From positions 1 to 37,456 of the forward strand of contig JAJQHY010000096.1 of assembly GCA_021199495.1 (NCBI GenBank): DNA of 37,456 nucleotides, given 5' to 3'. How positions within the stretch are numbered: the first letter of the stretch is position 1; each line of letters begins with the position of its first letter. Below the pieces are notes generated by a model. The model searched no databases. It saw only the letters and a list, made by a program, of their open reading frames with translations, and was not told the origin of the DNA. Shown here piece by piece: positions 1 through 9,480 of the stretch. The stretch is from Lachnospiraceae bacterium. Its GTDB lineage: Bacteria; Bacillota; Clostridia; Lachnospirales; Lachnospiraceae. A program made the position numbers and the translations under genes.

Positions 1-167
1 AATACGCTGGTTTGCGGGATTTTCATTTTCTCCAACTGTCAAAAACAGGAATATCAAACATCCATGAAAAAAACAAGTCTTTTTTTACTTTCGCCGGAAA
101 ATTTCACAGAAAGACCAGCGCTGAAGAATTTACATGTCGGGTCGTCCTGTCACAGTAAAAAATAACC

Positions 168-2021
168 TCAGGCTTCAGACTGCATTTCCACAACGGATCT
201 GAATGTCCTGTTTCGTAAACAGACAATACACAGTAGAATCAGAGTAGTAAAGGTATTATCATACAAAAAGTCAAACGCCCGCTCAAACATTCCGAAAATG
301 ACCATACTCATTATAAGCAGCGCAGGCAGCAGCTCCTCCAGATTCTTCGTGCACAGATAGGAACGAAACGTGGATACAAGCGCAGCAACAAACATGCCTA
401 TAAACGCTATCATCGCAAAAATACCGTTATTATAACCCGTGATCAGAAAGATATTATGCGCGTGTTCGAGGTAATTGATCTCCAGGTCATAGGTGTACCC
501 TTCATAAAACTTAAAGGTTCCGTAACGATGACCGAACAGATTCAGATGTCTGATCGCATACGTCCAGATTCCTACGCGCAGATCGGTACTGGAGATCTCA
601 TAAATATTGATAAAGTACGGGTTGAGTTCACTCTCCCCTTTTGTTTCCTCATCAATCTCCAGGAAATCCAGCACATCGCCCGGCCAGTCGGCGAGTATCT
701 CATCCTCGTGCAGCAGTGTATAAATATACTGATCGTAATCCTCCTGCGTCGTATATCCCAGTTCCAGATACTGCGTATAGCGGTCAACCTTCGCCTGCGT
801 TGCTTTCTCATAGAAATAATCAGGAATGATATAGCTGGCACCCGGTATGATTCGTCCAAGGTTGAATGTCAGTACCTCCGCGAAGGTCATGGCGTTTAAA
901 TCTATCATCTTTCCTTCATAGTAGGCGGCGTACTCATTGTCATACTGATAATGACTTCCAAGGAAATTCGTGACGACAGAATATCTCCTGTTATAAATGG
1001 AATCAATATAATCCGGTCGGTCCAGAATCTCCGGCATATAACGGGCACAGCAGTAAGCAAGCGGAAATAAAAGCAGAGAACAAATTCCGATCAGCGCGCT
1101 GCTTCCCACTACCCGCAGCGATTTTTTAAGGATCTTTTCATCCGCCCTCTCGCGGGCCACGCAGATCGCCTGCATCAGGAAGGTGATGATCACCACCGCC
1201 ACAACAGGCGAGCGGCCGCCGGCCAGGTACATCAGTGCCAGGTCAAAGACCGTCAGGAAATAAAAAACGCCTCTCTTCCACTTTTTCGCACCTTCTGCCT
1301 TCAGCAGAAGACTCTTCATATACAGGCCGATATAAAACATCAGGTACGATTCACCTGTACAGGTACAGTACAGACGATAGGCGCGATATCTCTCCTCATC
1401 GACATACGGCACAAAAAGAAAGGAATACAACTGCGTGACCAGAAACCCAAGGCAAAGCCCGTTGATCATGCCTTCCAGCATTGCTTTGCGGAAACCGGCT
1501 CCGGTCAAATCATAGACGCAGAACGGAATCAGAAAAAATGCCACGACTATATACCGGTACTTCAGCTCATACGGCGACACTGCCATAAAGAAAATCATCA
1601 CATAGAAAAACAATGCCGCGGCAGACAGGCCTGTATGCCATTTATTTCGGATATTTAAAACCGCCTGCCTGACCGAATCAAAAAGAATCGGCAGCCAGAC
1701 AATCAGCACCGGCCCCATTGCATAATTGAAATAAATATAAAAACTGAAATAATTAAACTTCAGGAAATAAACCCAGCAGGCAATCCCCAAAAGCACTCCG
1801 CAGATCATATATGGTTTCAGGAGCTTTTTATACAGGTCAAATCTGAGATACAAATAAAACCCGATCATGACCCAGACACCCAGTCTCTTGATATCGCACC
1901 AGTAATAATAGTCCACGAGGTCTGAACAGGCCATCGCAAATATCAGAAAAGTCCACGCTAAACGATCAAGCTTTGTTTTTTCCATCCTGAATATGTTGAA
2001 TTTCTCGAGACTTAATTTCAT
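168..2021 (-). CDS. Wzy-like polysaccharide polymerase / O-antigen ligase-type membrane protein
   Basis: A 617-residue protein with about ten or more hydrophobic segments, probably the integral membrane protein that polymerises flipped repeat units of an exopolysaccharide on the outer face of the membrane. One large hydrophilic extracytoplasmic loop lies at roughly residues 325-515, and its end carries the HAHN motif (YLEHAHNIFL) typical of the Wzy/O-antigen ligase family. The family is too divergent in sequence for linkage or substrate to be read. The ATG follows AAAAGGAGG by 6 nt and overlaps the flippase stop codon by 4 nt (ATGA), so translation is probably coupled. It is the last recognisable gene of the operon; no convincing terminator was found in bases 1-167. 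The identification as polymerase relies on topology, HAHN and operon position. Confidence 0.75.
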   Translation of the reverse strand: MKLSLEKFNIFRMEKTKLDRLAWTFLIFAMACSDLVDYYYWCDIKRLGVWVMIGFYLYLRFDLYKKLLKPYMICGVLLGIACWVYFLKFNYFSFYIYFNYAMGPVLIVWLPILFDSVRQAVLNIRNKWHTGLSAAALFFYVMIFFMAVSPYELKYRYIVVAFFLIPFCVYDLTGAGFRKAMLEGMINGLCLGFLVTQLYSFLFVPYVDEERYRAYRLYCTCTGESYLMFYIGLYMKSLLLKAEGAKKWKRGVFYFLTVFDLALMYLAGGRSPVVAVVIITFLMQAICVARERADEKILKKSLRVVGSSALIGICSLLLFPLAYCCARYMPEILDRPDYIDSIYNRRYSVVTNFLGSHYQYDNEYAAYYEGKMIDLNAMTFAEVLTFNLGRIIPGASYIIPDYFYEKATQAKVDRYTQYLELGYTTQEDYDQYIYTLLHEDEILADWPGDVLDFLEIDEETKGESELNPYFINIYEISSTDLRVGIWTYAIRHLNLFGHRYGTFKFYEGYTYDLEINYLEHAHNIFLITGYNNGIFAMIAFIGMFVAALVSTFRSYLCTKNLEELLPALLIMSMVIFGMFERAFDFLYDNTFTTLILLCIVCLRNRTFRSVVEMQSEA

Positions 2022-3439
2022 ACAGAACCTCCTTTTGCGGCATGCAGTCGGTCAAGTAAAACATGCAGCGCTCCCACAATAATCTCCCTGTGCAGGAAAA
2101 CCAGCAGGAAAAATACGACGAACACACCGATATAGGCCGGCAATGTCTGCAGATACAAAAGACCCATCTGCAGAAGAAGCAGAATATAGGAGATTGCATC
2201 CTTCTTCAGGTTGATATCCAGGCGGAAAAATCTCCTTGAATCGATCAACCTGACGAGCCACATTACAAAATAGCTGATGAGAGTCGCCCAGGCCGCGCCT
2301 ATCACGCCTAAAGACGGAATCAGCAGGAAGTTGAGAACAATGTTGGCAAGGGCTGCCGCAACTGCAGAACCAAACATAAATTTTGTTTCCTTCGCGGAGG
2401 TATAAATCGTCCCCAGAAAATTTCCCATCGCGTGAAACACGAAAGAAAAAAGCAGGACAGGAGTATAAATCCACCCCTGATAATAATCGCCTGAAAATAA
2501 AATCCAGGAAAGCAGCTGTGTCCCGCAGATAAACGCGGACACCACCACAATGTTCAATGAGGAATATTTGCAATAAATATCCGAGAAAAAGAGTCTCGAT
2601 TCCTCGCTGCCGAAATCTTCCACCGCCGAAATCTGCCACGCACCCATAAAAATGGTGCCGATCATGGCAAAAAGTGAAGGAATCTTCTGCGATGTCGCAT
2701 AAACGCCAGCCGCCGCGTATCCATAGAAAAAGATAATAATATATTTGTCTGCAGAGGTAGAGATCCACCAGCTGATGGAGTTGGGAATCATGGGGACGCA
2801 ATACTTCAGCATCCTTCTGACCAGCCCTCTGTCCAGTCTCCACGGCAATACCAGCTGACGATGCAGCTTCGCGACGCACCAGACAAAAATACAGTCCAGA
2901 AAATAGGACAGAATCAGCGCCAGAAAATAACCATGCACACCGATTTTCAGTACAAGCAGGAAAACAATGTTTAAAACCAGATAGATAAAGGTGACCAGGA
3001 AACCGTTAAAGGCAAACAGACCAACTCTTTCGATTCCCCTGACGTAATAGTTCAAAACCATCTGCAATGTTATGGCAAAATAATACATGATAAAATACCA
3101 GTAATATCCCTGCAGACTGTCAAACAGAAAATACACCGGTGAGAACAAAAGCATGACGGCAAAACCGAAGATGGTAATCCAGAAACCAACTGAAAATATC
3201 TGTTGTTGATCTCCTGTTTTATCCAGTAAAAAGCGCAACACTGCCTCGCAGATCATTAATGTAAAAAAAGGATAAAGAAGGTTGACCGTAGTCATAAGCG
3301 TGTCCACAACGCCGTACTCCTGCGTGGACAGCACCGCCGTATATACAGGAACAATCAGGAAAGATAAAATCTTGGACGCGAAATTGCCGATCGTAATGGC
3401 AGCTACGTTGACGCCCAGTTTTTTATATTTCTTATTCAA
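2018..3439 (-). CDS. Wzx-type polysaccharide flippase (MOP superfamily)
   Basis: A 473-residue polytopic membrane protein with 12-14 predicted hydrophobic helices and no large soluble domain, matching the polysaccharide-transport (PST/Wzx) branch of the MOP exporter superfamily. Such proteins move undecaprenyl-diphosphate-linked repeat units from the inner to the outer leaflet. The amino end (NVAAITIGNFASKILSFLIVP) is typical of the family's first helix. The start codon is TTG at 3439, supported by AGGAGG nine bases upstream; this ribosome binding site overlaps the end of the preceding GT2 gene, 6 bp away. It sits between glycosyltransferase and polymerase genes, which supports the role. Substrate cannot be predicted. 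Confidence 0.88.
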   Translation of the reverse strand: MNKKYKKLGVNVAAITIGNFASKILSFLIVPVYTAVLSTQEYGVVDTLMTTVNLLYPFFTLMICEAVLRFLLDKTGDQQQIFSVGFWITIFGFAVMLLFSPVYFLFDSLQGYYWYFIMYYFAITLQMVLNYYVRGIERVGLFAFNGFLVTFIYLVLNIVFLLVLKIGVHGYFLALILSYFLDCIFVWCVAKLHRQLVLPWRLDRGLVRRMLKYCVPMIPNSISWWISTSADKYIIIFFYGYAAAGVYATSQKIPSLFAMIGTIFMGAWQISAVEDFGSEESRLFFSDIYCKYSSLNIVVVSAFICGTQLLSWILFSGDYYQGWIYTPVLLFSFVFHAMGNFLGTIYTSAKETKFMFGSAVAAALANIVLNFLLIPSLGVIGAAWATLISYFVMWLVRLIDSRRFFRLDINLKKDAISYILLLLQMGLLYLQTLPAYIGVFVVFFLLVFLHREIIVGALHVLLDRLHAAKGGSV

Positions 3440-3445
3440 GTCAAA

Positions 3446-4459
3446 CTACCTCCTGACGACCTTCTCTGCCATGGGATAAACATAACGAATTACAAAATAA
3501 AAGAGAACACAAAGGCGATGCCGCATCATAAAGCACAGCAGGCGTTTGTATCTGTTCATGCCGACGTAATTCAGACAAGCAAATCCAGCTCTGACATCAG
3601 GATCATCAAATAACTCTTTTAAATATTGCCTCGCTCCGGATAAAGTCGTCTGCGCATCCTTCACCCGCAATGCGTTCCAGAAACACACACTCAGCTTGCG
3701 GCAGGCCAGTTGTTCTGAGAATTCTACCAGAAGAGAATTTTCCTTCAGATAGGCTTCAATGATTTTTTCGGATGCCAGAAAACGATCGTCAGCTTTGAGC
3801 GGCTTACCTGCAAGACTTTTCCATTGATTATAGATATAAACATAAGGTTCGTCCATGACTCGAATCCGGGAAGCATGTCTTAAAAATTCAAAATTAAAAA
3901 GTCCGTCCTCATTCACCTTCATATCCGTGTTAAAATGCAGGTTACATTCCCTGATAATCCGGCTCTGATAGAGGACTCCGCAGCCACTGCCGAATAAGAT
4001 GCCCGTTAATGTCCCGTCATCCAGGAAAATATCCTTCAGGCTCTCCCATGTATAGATACCGGAAGCGATCCGGGGAATCCGCGGCATGGGATCCCCGCCG
4101 TAACAATATGCGTGATTTCCATAAACCGCATCACAGTCTCCCCTGTCCATTTCACGCATCAGACATGCAAAGGCATAATCCGGAAGGACATCATCCGCGT
4201 CAAGGAAAAACACATACTCTCCGGTCATTTGGGTAAATGCATAGTTTCTCGTGTCAGAAACACCGGTATTTTCTTTCTCAAAATAATGAATGCGCTGATC
4301 GGACTGTTCCATCATCCGGCAAACCGCAGCCGTGGAATCGACAGAGCCATCATTCACCACGATAATTTCAAAATCAGAATATGTCTGTTTCAGCACACTT
4401 TCGAGTGCTTTTTTGATAAAGCGCTCCGCGTTATATACCGGCACAATAACCGAAATCAT
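3446..4459 (-). CDS. Family 2 glycosyltransferase
   Basis: A 337-residue inverting GT-A glycosyltransferase that would add one sugar to the lipid-linked repeat unit at the cytoplasmic membrane face. The amino terminus has the GT2 nucleotide-binding strand (ISVIVPVYNAERFIKKALES), followed by VVNDGSVDST and the metal-binding FLDADD motif near residue 90. The carboxyl end contains a hydrophobic segment (FMMRHRLCVLFYFVIRYV), probably membrane-associated. The start is taken as the ATG at 4459, 7 nt after AAAGGA; an in-frame TTG at 4465 would add two residues but lies too close to the binding site. It follows the sugar transferase fusion by 14 bp. Donor and acceptor sugars are unknown. Confidence 0.88.
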   Translation of the reverse strand: MISVIVPVYNAERFIKKALESVLKQTYSDFEIIVVNDGSVDSTAAVCRMMEQSDQRIHYFEKENTGVSDTRNYAFTQMTGEYVFFLDADDVLPDYAFACLMREMDRGDCDAVYGNHAYCYGGDPMPRIPRIASGIYTWESLKDIFLDDGTLTGILFGSGCGVLYQSRIIRECNLHFNTDMKVNEDGLFNFEFLRHASRIRVMDEPYVYIYNQWKSLAGKPLKADDRFLASEKIIEAYLKENSLLVEFSEQLACRKLSVCFWNALRVKDAQTTLSGARQYLKELFDDPDVRAGFACLNYVGMNRYKRLLCFMMRHRLCVLFYFVIRYVYPMAEKVVRR

Positions 4460-4473
4460 GAGCAAATCCTTTC

Positions 4474-6297
4474 TCAGTCAACCGCAGCATAAATCTTTTC
4501 CAGCCGTCTGAGCACTTTCTGCGTGCTGAAGTTTCTGACCTTGTGGGCATTGTATGCACCCATGGTCTCCAAATCCCTTTGCAGCAATGTCCTGACTGCT
4601 GCTCTTACCTGGGATACGTCGTGAGGATCAAACAGCTCTCCGCCCTCTTCATCAATCAAGTCGGTGTTGCCCCGAATCCTGCTGACAGCACATGGCAGGC
4701 CGCTGGCCATTGCTTCCATCAGGGAGACTGAAAGTCCCTCGCGATAGGATGGAAACACAAAGGCATCCGCCGCTTTGTCCAGCTCTCCAATATCTGTTCT
4801 GAAGCCTAAAAGCTTCACCCGATCTGACATTCCAAGACTCTGCGCCAGCTTTTTCAGTTCCTCTTCCTTATTTCCGCGTCCCGCAATCACATAATAGACG
4901 TTCATCCCTCGCAGTGCTCTGATCACAGTCTCATGATTTTTATTTTCATTCAGTTCACCAACAGAAAAGAGCATGACCGCATCCTCCGGAACACCGATTT
5001 CAATTCTCTTTGCAGCTTTGTCTACTGAATTGCCCTGAAATTTACAGACATCCACACCAATCCCGGGAATGTATTTAACAGTCTTCGCTTTCATCCATTT
5101 TTTTGCGAACCTGTAGTCTTCCGTATTAATGGTAATCAGCACATCTGTCCAGTAAGCGCAAAGCCACTCAACCGGAAAATACAAAATCCAGTTGAGAAGC
5201 GGCGCACCCTTATAAAAATGAAAGCCATGAGCAGTATAAATCACTTTCGTGCCTGTCAGCTTCCCGGCAATACGCCCTACGACACCGCCAATCGGCGTAT
5301 GGCAGTGTAAAAAAGCATAGTCGTTCTTTTTCAGCAAACGCTTCACCTGGCGGAAAGCCTTTCCGTTCTGTGAAAGCTTCGTCACATCCCGGGCAAAATC
5401 CACATGAAAATATCTCACCTTCATCTTTTTCAGTCTGCGGATAAGCTGGCGAACCTCCTCATCTGAACAGGTATTACCTTCTTTGAAATTACAGGCTACA
5501 TCCACCTCATATCCCATGTGCATGAGAAGCTCAATATTTGGCAGCGTAAACTGATCAATCATGGATGCCACGGAACCCAAGACTAAAACGCGTTTCTTCC
5601 GACTTATAGCGCAGTTGTTTGTCACAGGCTCCTCCTCTTTTGCCATGCCCACTACTGCCTCCGAATTATCGGCATGCAGACTGCCTGTGCCACCTTCCAC
5701 TACGCCGTCAGATCTCAATACAGAACCGATCGTACCAAGGAAACACTTCAGATCCATCAGCGGGCCGAATTTTTGAAGATACTCCCCGTCAAAGCGGGCC
5801 TTCACCGGTATTTCCAGCTCATCTCTGCCATTGATCTGCGCCCAGCCGGTCAGGCCCGGAGTCAGCGCATTCGCGCCGTATTTATCACGCTCCGCGATCA
5901 GATCATATTGATTCCAGAGAGCAGGTCTGGGGCCGATCAGGCTCATCTGTCCCAGGACACACTGGTACAGCTGCGGCAGCTCATCCAGAGAATATTTGCG
6001 CATAAAACGCCCCGTTTTCGTGATATAAGCCTCCGGATCGCTCAGCATATGCGTGGGGACATCCTTTGGTGTGTCTGTCCGCATGGTACGGAATTTCCAG
6101 ATTTCAAAAAGCTTTTTATCCTTTCCGACCCGTTTTTGCTTAAACAGGACGGGGCCAGGTGAGTCCAGTTTGATTGCGACGGCAAGTCCAGCCATAACCG
6201 GTGTCAGAAGAATACTGGCCGTACCGGCAATGGCGATATCCAGTGCTCTCTTTACAGGCAGATATTTTTTCTGTTTTTCAGTGAATTGATATTCCAT
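4474..6297 (-). CDS. Fusion: phosphoglycosyl transferase (PglC/WcaJ-type) + family 4 glycosyltransferase
   Basis: A 607-residue two-domain protein. Residues about 10-200 form a complete bacterial sugar transferase of the monotopic PglC family: KRALDI at the re-entrant helix, FKQKRVG, FRTM (residues 69-72), the catalytic Asp-Glu pair (D105-E106 in SLDELPQL), IGPRPAL and LTPGLTGWAQINGRD. It would transfer a sugar phosphate from a UDP-sugar to undecaprenyl phosphate, the first membrane step. After a linker (about 200-233) comes a GT-B family 4 transferase with GELNENKNH and the E-x7-E motif in SYREGLSVSLMEAM, which would add a second sugar. Both domains look intact. These activities are more often separate proteins; the fusion would channel the first two steps. 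It has an ATG with a modest GAGG site, 79 bp downstream of the dehydratase. Confidence 0.9.
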   Translation of the reverse strand: MEYQFTEKQKKYLPVKRALDIAIAGTASILLTPVMAGLAVAIKLDSPGPVLFKQKRVGKDKKLFEIWKFRTMRTDTPKDVPTHMLSDPEAYITKTGRFMRKYSLDELPQLYQCVLGQMSLIGPRPALWNQYDLIAERDKYGANALTPGLTGWAQINGRDELEIPVKARFDGEYLQKFGPLMDLKCFLGTIGSVLRSDGVVEGGTGSLHADNSEAVVGMAKEEEPVTNNCAISRKKRVLVLGSVASMIDQFTLPNIELLMHMGYEVDVACNFKEGNTCSDEEVRQLIRRLKKMKVRYFHVDFARDVTKLSQNGKAFRQVKRLLKKNDYAFLHCHTPIGGVVGRIAGKLTGTKVIYTAHGFHFYKGAPLLNWILYFPVEWLCAYWTDVLITINTEDYRFAKKWMKAKTVKYIPGIGVDVCKFQGNSVDKAAKRIEIGVPEDAVMLFSVGELNENKNHETVIRALRGMNVYYVIAGRGNKEEELKKLAQSLGMSDRVKLLGFRTDIGELDKAADAFVFPSYREGLSVSLMEAMASGLPCAVSRIRGNTDLIDEEGGELFDPHDVSQVRAAVRTLLQRDLETMGAYNAHKVRNFSTQKVLRRLEKIYAAVD

Positions 6298-6376
6298 ATA
6301 CGCCTCATATCGTTAAGGTATGACCAGCCGCACACCAGGTGCTTCACAGGATGATCCGACATAACGCTTTACCCTC

Positions 6377-8248
6377 TCACATTTTCGTTTTCTCGTAATG
6401 ATAGGTCGGCACGACCTCCTGTATCGCGGCCCGGATGTCACTCTTCTCGTCATTCGCGGTCATATCCAGCATTTTTAACTGCTCCACAAACTTCTCTTTA
6501 TCAAAATCAATCGGTTTTCCGATATAAATCATCTGATTCGCGGTCTTCTGCAGACCTTCCTCGTTCATCAGAAGCTCTTCGTACATTTTTTCCCCGGGAC
6601 GCAGGCCAGTAAATTTGATCTCAATATCTTCCCCGACGCGATGCCCGGACAGCTTGATCAGGTTTTCCGCCAGATCCAGAATCTTCACCGGTTCTCCCAT
6701 GTCCAGGACGAAAATCTCGCCGCCCTTCGCGTACGCGCCGGCCTGCAGCACCAGGGAAACCGCCTCCGAGATCGTCATAAAATAGCGGATGATATCAGGA
6801 TGCGTCACCATCACGGGACCACCCTCTTCAATTTGTTTTTTAAATAATGGAATAACACTGCCATTGCTGCCTAGCACATTACCGAATCGGACCGCCACAA
6901 AACTGGTGGATGAATTCTCGTTCATCATCTGCACCACCATCTCACATATCCGCTTGCTGGCTCCCATCACATTAGTAGGATTTACCGCCTTATCAGTGGA
7001 AATCAGTACAAATTTGTCCACGCCGTACTTATCTGCAGCAACGGCCGTTTTATAAGTGCCCATAACATTATTTTTAATCGCTTCTCTCGGACTGTCCTCC
7101 ATCAGGGGCACATGCTTGTGAGCCGCTGCATGATATACGATATTGGGGCGATAGGTTTCCATGATGCTTTCAATCCGTGTCTCATTTCTCACGGAGGCAA
7201 TCAGCACTTCCAGATCCAGATCCGGATACTTACGGATCAGCTCCTGCTGGATGTCATAGGCATTATTTTCATAGATATCGACAATAATCAGCTGCTTCGG
7301 GTCGTGACTTGCTATCTGACGGCAGAGCTCGCTGCCGATGGAACCACCCCCGCCGGTGACCAGTACAACCTTCCCGCTGACATAACCCAATATTTCATCA
7401 GTATTGATCTGTATGGGCTCTCTGCCGAGAAGGTCTTCAATCTCCACATCCTTGAGCTTCGCAATGGATACATCCTCATTGATCAGCTGGTACATGCCCG
7501 GCAGAGTCACAATCTTGCACACACTCTCCTTGCAGATGTCCAGGATTTCCTTTCTGGTCTGCGTGGACGCGGAAGGGATAGCAAAAATAATCTCATCGAT
7601 CCGATATTGCTGCACTGCGTCGAGAATACTCTCTCTGCCGCCGACAATCGGAATCCCTCGCATATATTTTCCCTGTCTGGCCGGGTCATCATCAATCATA
7701 CATTGAATCTTCATATTGACATAACGACTGATTTCCACTTCCCTGATAATTGCATTGGCTGCCTCTCCGGCGCCGATCAGCATGATATTCTTCATGGCAT
7801 GGGTATCGGAGCTGCCCCTCAAGTGAAACACCTTTAAGATCCGGCTGCCGAAACGGTACAGACTGGTCAGTCCGAACAGCATAAACCAGTAAAGGACATG
7901 ATAGCTTCTGGGCATATACAAAGGGAACACATAGGATATGATGAGCTGAACTGCTGCGGAACATAATGTCGCACAGATAATCTTGACCAACTCGTCCGTG
8001 CTGGCATATTCCCAGACACTACTGTATAATTTAAACAGCGCAAATATAATAATCGTTGTCACGATTGTCACAGGCAGAAGATACGCGTAGTGATTCAGAA
8101 AATGCCGTTCAATCTCATTAAATTTGAATTCAAAGCGGATATAGAGCGCCATGAAGGAAGAAATCATGATAAACAGAACATCAAAAAAAACCATGATAAA
8201 AAGCCGGCTGGATACAATATTGGATTTTTCCTTTTTCTGTTCACGCAT
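6377..8248 (-). CDS. Membrane-anchored UDP-sugar 4,6-dehydratase (CapD/PglF family)
   Basis: A 623-residue protein. Residues about 15-140 contain four to five membrane helices, then a first nucleotide-binding-like fold (GAGEAANAIIREV), then a full extended short-chain dehydrogenase domain with VTGGGGSIGSE (NAD binding), AAAHKHVPLMEDSP and TDKAVNPTNVMGASK. In this last motif Met replaces the usual catalytic Tyr, as known for PglF-type UDP-GlcNAc 4,6-dehydratases. The product would feed synthesis of bacillosamine- or fucosamine-type sugars; the exact sugar is inference. It is the first gene of the exopolysaccharide operon. The start is the ATG at 8248, preceded by GGGAGG; an in-frame GTG at 8266 lies upstream of that site and is less likely. 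Confidence 0.9.
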   Translation of the reverse strand: MREQKKEKSNIVSSRLFIMVFFDVLFIMISSFMALYIRFEFKFNEIERHFLNHYAYLLPVTIVTTIIIFALFKLYSSVWEYASTDELVKIICATLCSAAVQLIISYVFPLYMPRSYHVLYWFMLFGLTSLYRFGSRILKVFHLRGSSDTHAMKNIMLIGAGEAANAIIREVEISRYVNMKIQCMIDDDPARQGKYMRGIPIVGGRESILDAVQQYRIDEIIFAIPSASTQTRKEILDICKESVCKIVTLPGMYQLINEDVSIAKLKDVEIEDLLGREPIQINTDEILGYVSGKVVLVTGGGGSIGSELCRQIASHDPKQLIIVDIYENNAYDIQQELIRKYPDLDLEVLIASVRNETRIESIMETYRPNIVYHAAAHKHVPLMEDSPREAIKNNVMGTYKTAVAADKYGVDKFVLISTDKAVNPTNVMGASKRICEMVVQMMNENSSTSFVAVRFGNVLGSNGSVIPLFKKQIEEGGPVMVTHPDIIRYFMTISEAVSLVLQAGAYAKGGEIFVLDMGEPVKILDLAENLIKLSGHRVGEDIEIKFTGLRPGEKMYEELLMNEEGLQKTANQMIYIGKPIDFDKEKFVEQLKMLDMTANDEKSDIRAAIQEVVPTYHYEKTKM

Positions 8249-8284
8249 AGACACCTGTCCTCCCACAACACCTTAATTTACCAT

Positions 8285-8378
8285 AAAATTCCGCAAAAGT
8301 ATAGCTTTTAGGCGGATATTCTTCAAAATTCCGCCCAAAGGGGCGTGAAGGAGCCGGCCCGCAGACGGAAGATCGCCC
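8285..8378 (-). promoter_or_regulatory. Folded leader with competing hairpins before the exopolysaccharide operon
   Basis: Within the roughly 170-nt transcribed leader of the dehydratase gene there are mutually exclusive stems. In minus-strand order: GGGCG (8378-8374) can pair with CGCCC (8345-8341); that CGCCC can instead pair with GGGCG (8336-8332); GGCGGA (8335-8330) can pair with TCCGCC (8316-8311); and CCGC...AAAAG (8315-8305) can pair with CTTTTGCGG (8299-8291), which is followed by AATTTT. The last hairpin resembles a weak terminator and shares bases with the preceding stem, an attenuator-like arrangement. Control of capsule operons by leader antitermination (LoaP/NusG paralogs, EAR elements) is known in Firmicutes; its use here is inference. 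Confidence 0.4.
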
Positions 8379-8425
8379 AAAAATATGATACTATAGATTT
8401 CTTCGCCAAAAACATTTCCGTAATC

Positions 8426-8454
8426 ATATTAATAGAATGTAAGAAATCTGTTAA
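8426..8454 (-). promoter_or_regulatory. Predicted sigma-A promoter of the exopolysaccharide operon
   Basis: Minus-strand TTAACA (8454-8449), 17-bp spacer, TAATAT (8431-8426). It is placed between the mscS terminator and the dehydratase gene, leaving a leader of about 170 nt. Confidence 0.6.
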
Positions 8455-8467
8455 AATATTCCGGCAG

Positions 8468-8496
8468 TAAAAGACACAGGCCCCTGCAGGCCTGTG
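8468..8496 (-). terminator. Terminator downstream of mscS
   Basis: The GC-rich stem CACAGGCC/GGCCTGTG (arms 8475-8482 and 8489-8496) is followed on the minus strand by TCTTTTACT, 11 bp after the mscS stop codon. Confidence 0.75.
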
Positions 8497-8507
8497 CCCT
8501 CTTTCCA

Positions 8508-9409
8508 TTACAGTTCCGCGACGGTTCCCGCCTTGTTCTTTTTACGGTGCTTTTTGCCTTCCGGTTCTGAACCCGTTTCTCCACTGTCCGGTATCATATG
8601 CACATCCATCTGTGGGAACGGAATCTGGATATTATTTTCATCCAGGGTGAGCTTCGTGTTTTCCGTGATCCGCCAGAAGGCTTCCCAGTAATCCTCGCCC
8701 CTCACCCAGCAACGGACAATCAGATTTACACTGCTGTCTGCAAGCTCGCTGACCACCACCAGCATTGGCTCTTCCTTCAAGGTTGCCTCGTCGTCCTCCA
8801 GCATTTTTAAGAGGACTTCCTTTGCTTTTTTCAGATCAGCATCGTACGCAATGCCGACATTGACATCCACCCTTCTTTTGGCTCCTCGCGTCACATTGGT
8901 GATGCTGTTGTCGCTGAGGGTACCGTTGGGAATGACAACGATTTTATTGTCAGCGGTGTGCAGGTGGGTATAAAATATCTGGATATCGTCAACTGTCCCT
9001 TCCAGACCGGCTCCGTGTGCCACGATATAATCTCCCACCTGGAACGGCTTCTGCAGCAAAATCAGAACACCGCCCGCCATATTGGAAAAGCCCCCTGTAA
9101 AGCAAGACCAATGGCCACGCTGGCGGAGGCAATCACCGCCAGAAGACTTGCCGTATCAAAACCGAACATCTCCAGTATGGTGAAAATCAGAACAACATAA
9201 AGGACAATATAAGCTGCCGAATCTAAAAAAGTGATAACACCCTTCTCGGCATTGTGCCTCTCTAACAATTTGCGCAGACATTTGCGCAGGAACTTAATCA
9301 GCTTCACGCCGACGCCATAGGTAATGGCGGCGGTGATCAGCTTCATGAGTATATTCATAATCAGGGAAAACAGCGAAGAATTATCGTATAATTCCAGAAA
9401 ACTGATCAT
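8508..9409 (-). pseudogene. mscS: Small-conductance mechanosensitive channel (MscS family), broken by a frameshift
   Basis: Two overlapping frames together make one MscS channel of about 300 residues, a normal length for the family. The 5' part (9409 to about 9090) encodes the hydrophobic amino end and the pore-lining helix up to SVAIGLALQGA. The 3' part (9080-8508) resumes with MAGGVLILLQKPFQVGDYI and continues through the beta and alpha/beta domains. The family normally reads ALQG-x-x-SNMAGG without a break, so one base is missing near 9086-9095, next to runs of four A and five C on the plus strand. Unrepaired, the product ends after WRAVF and lacks the vestibule domain. The channel would release osmolytes on hypo-osmotic shock. 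It may be a true mutation or an assembly error. It lies 71 bp downstream of glgB and is probably cotranscribed; the ATG at 9409 follows a weak GGAG. Confidence 0.88.
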
Positions 9410-9480
9410 AAGCTCCGTTTCCTCTTTCCGTTATAGAATTCCTATACACCGCAGCAGCAACAGAATATGCTGTCCAGCGA

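Noticed and set aside
2052..2879. A 275-residue minus-strand frame overlapping the flippase gene
   Set aside because: It is a different frame of the same strand inside the Wzx gene; the flippase frame has the family signature and the ribosome binding site.
9081..9100. Programmed ribosomal frameshifting in mscS
   Set aside because: There is no slippery heptamer with a downstream stem, and MscS genes are not known to use recoding; mutation or sequencing error is simpler.
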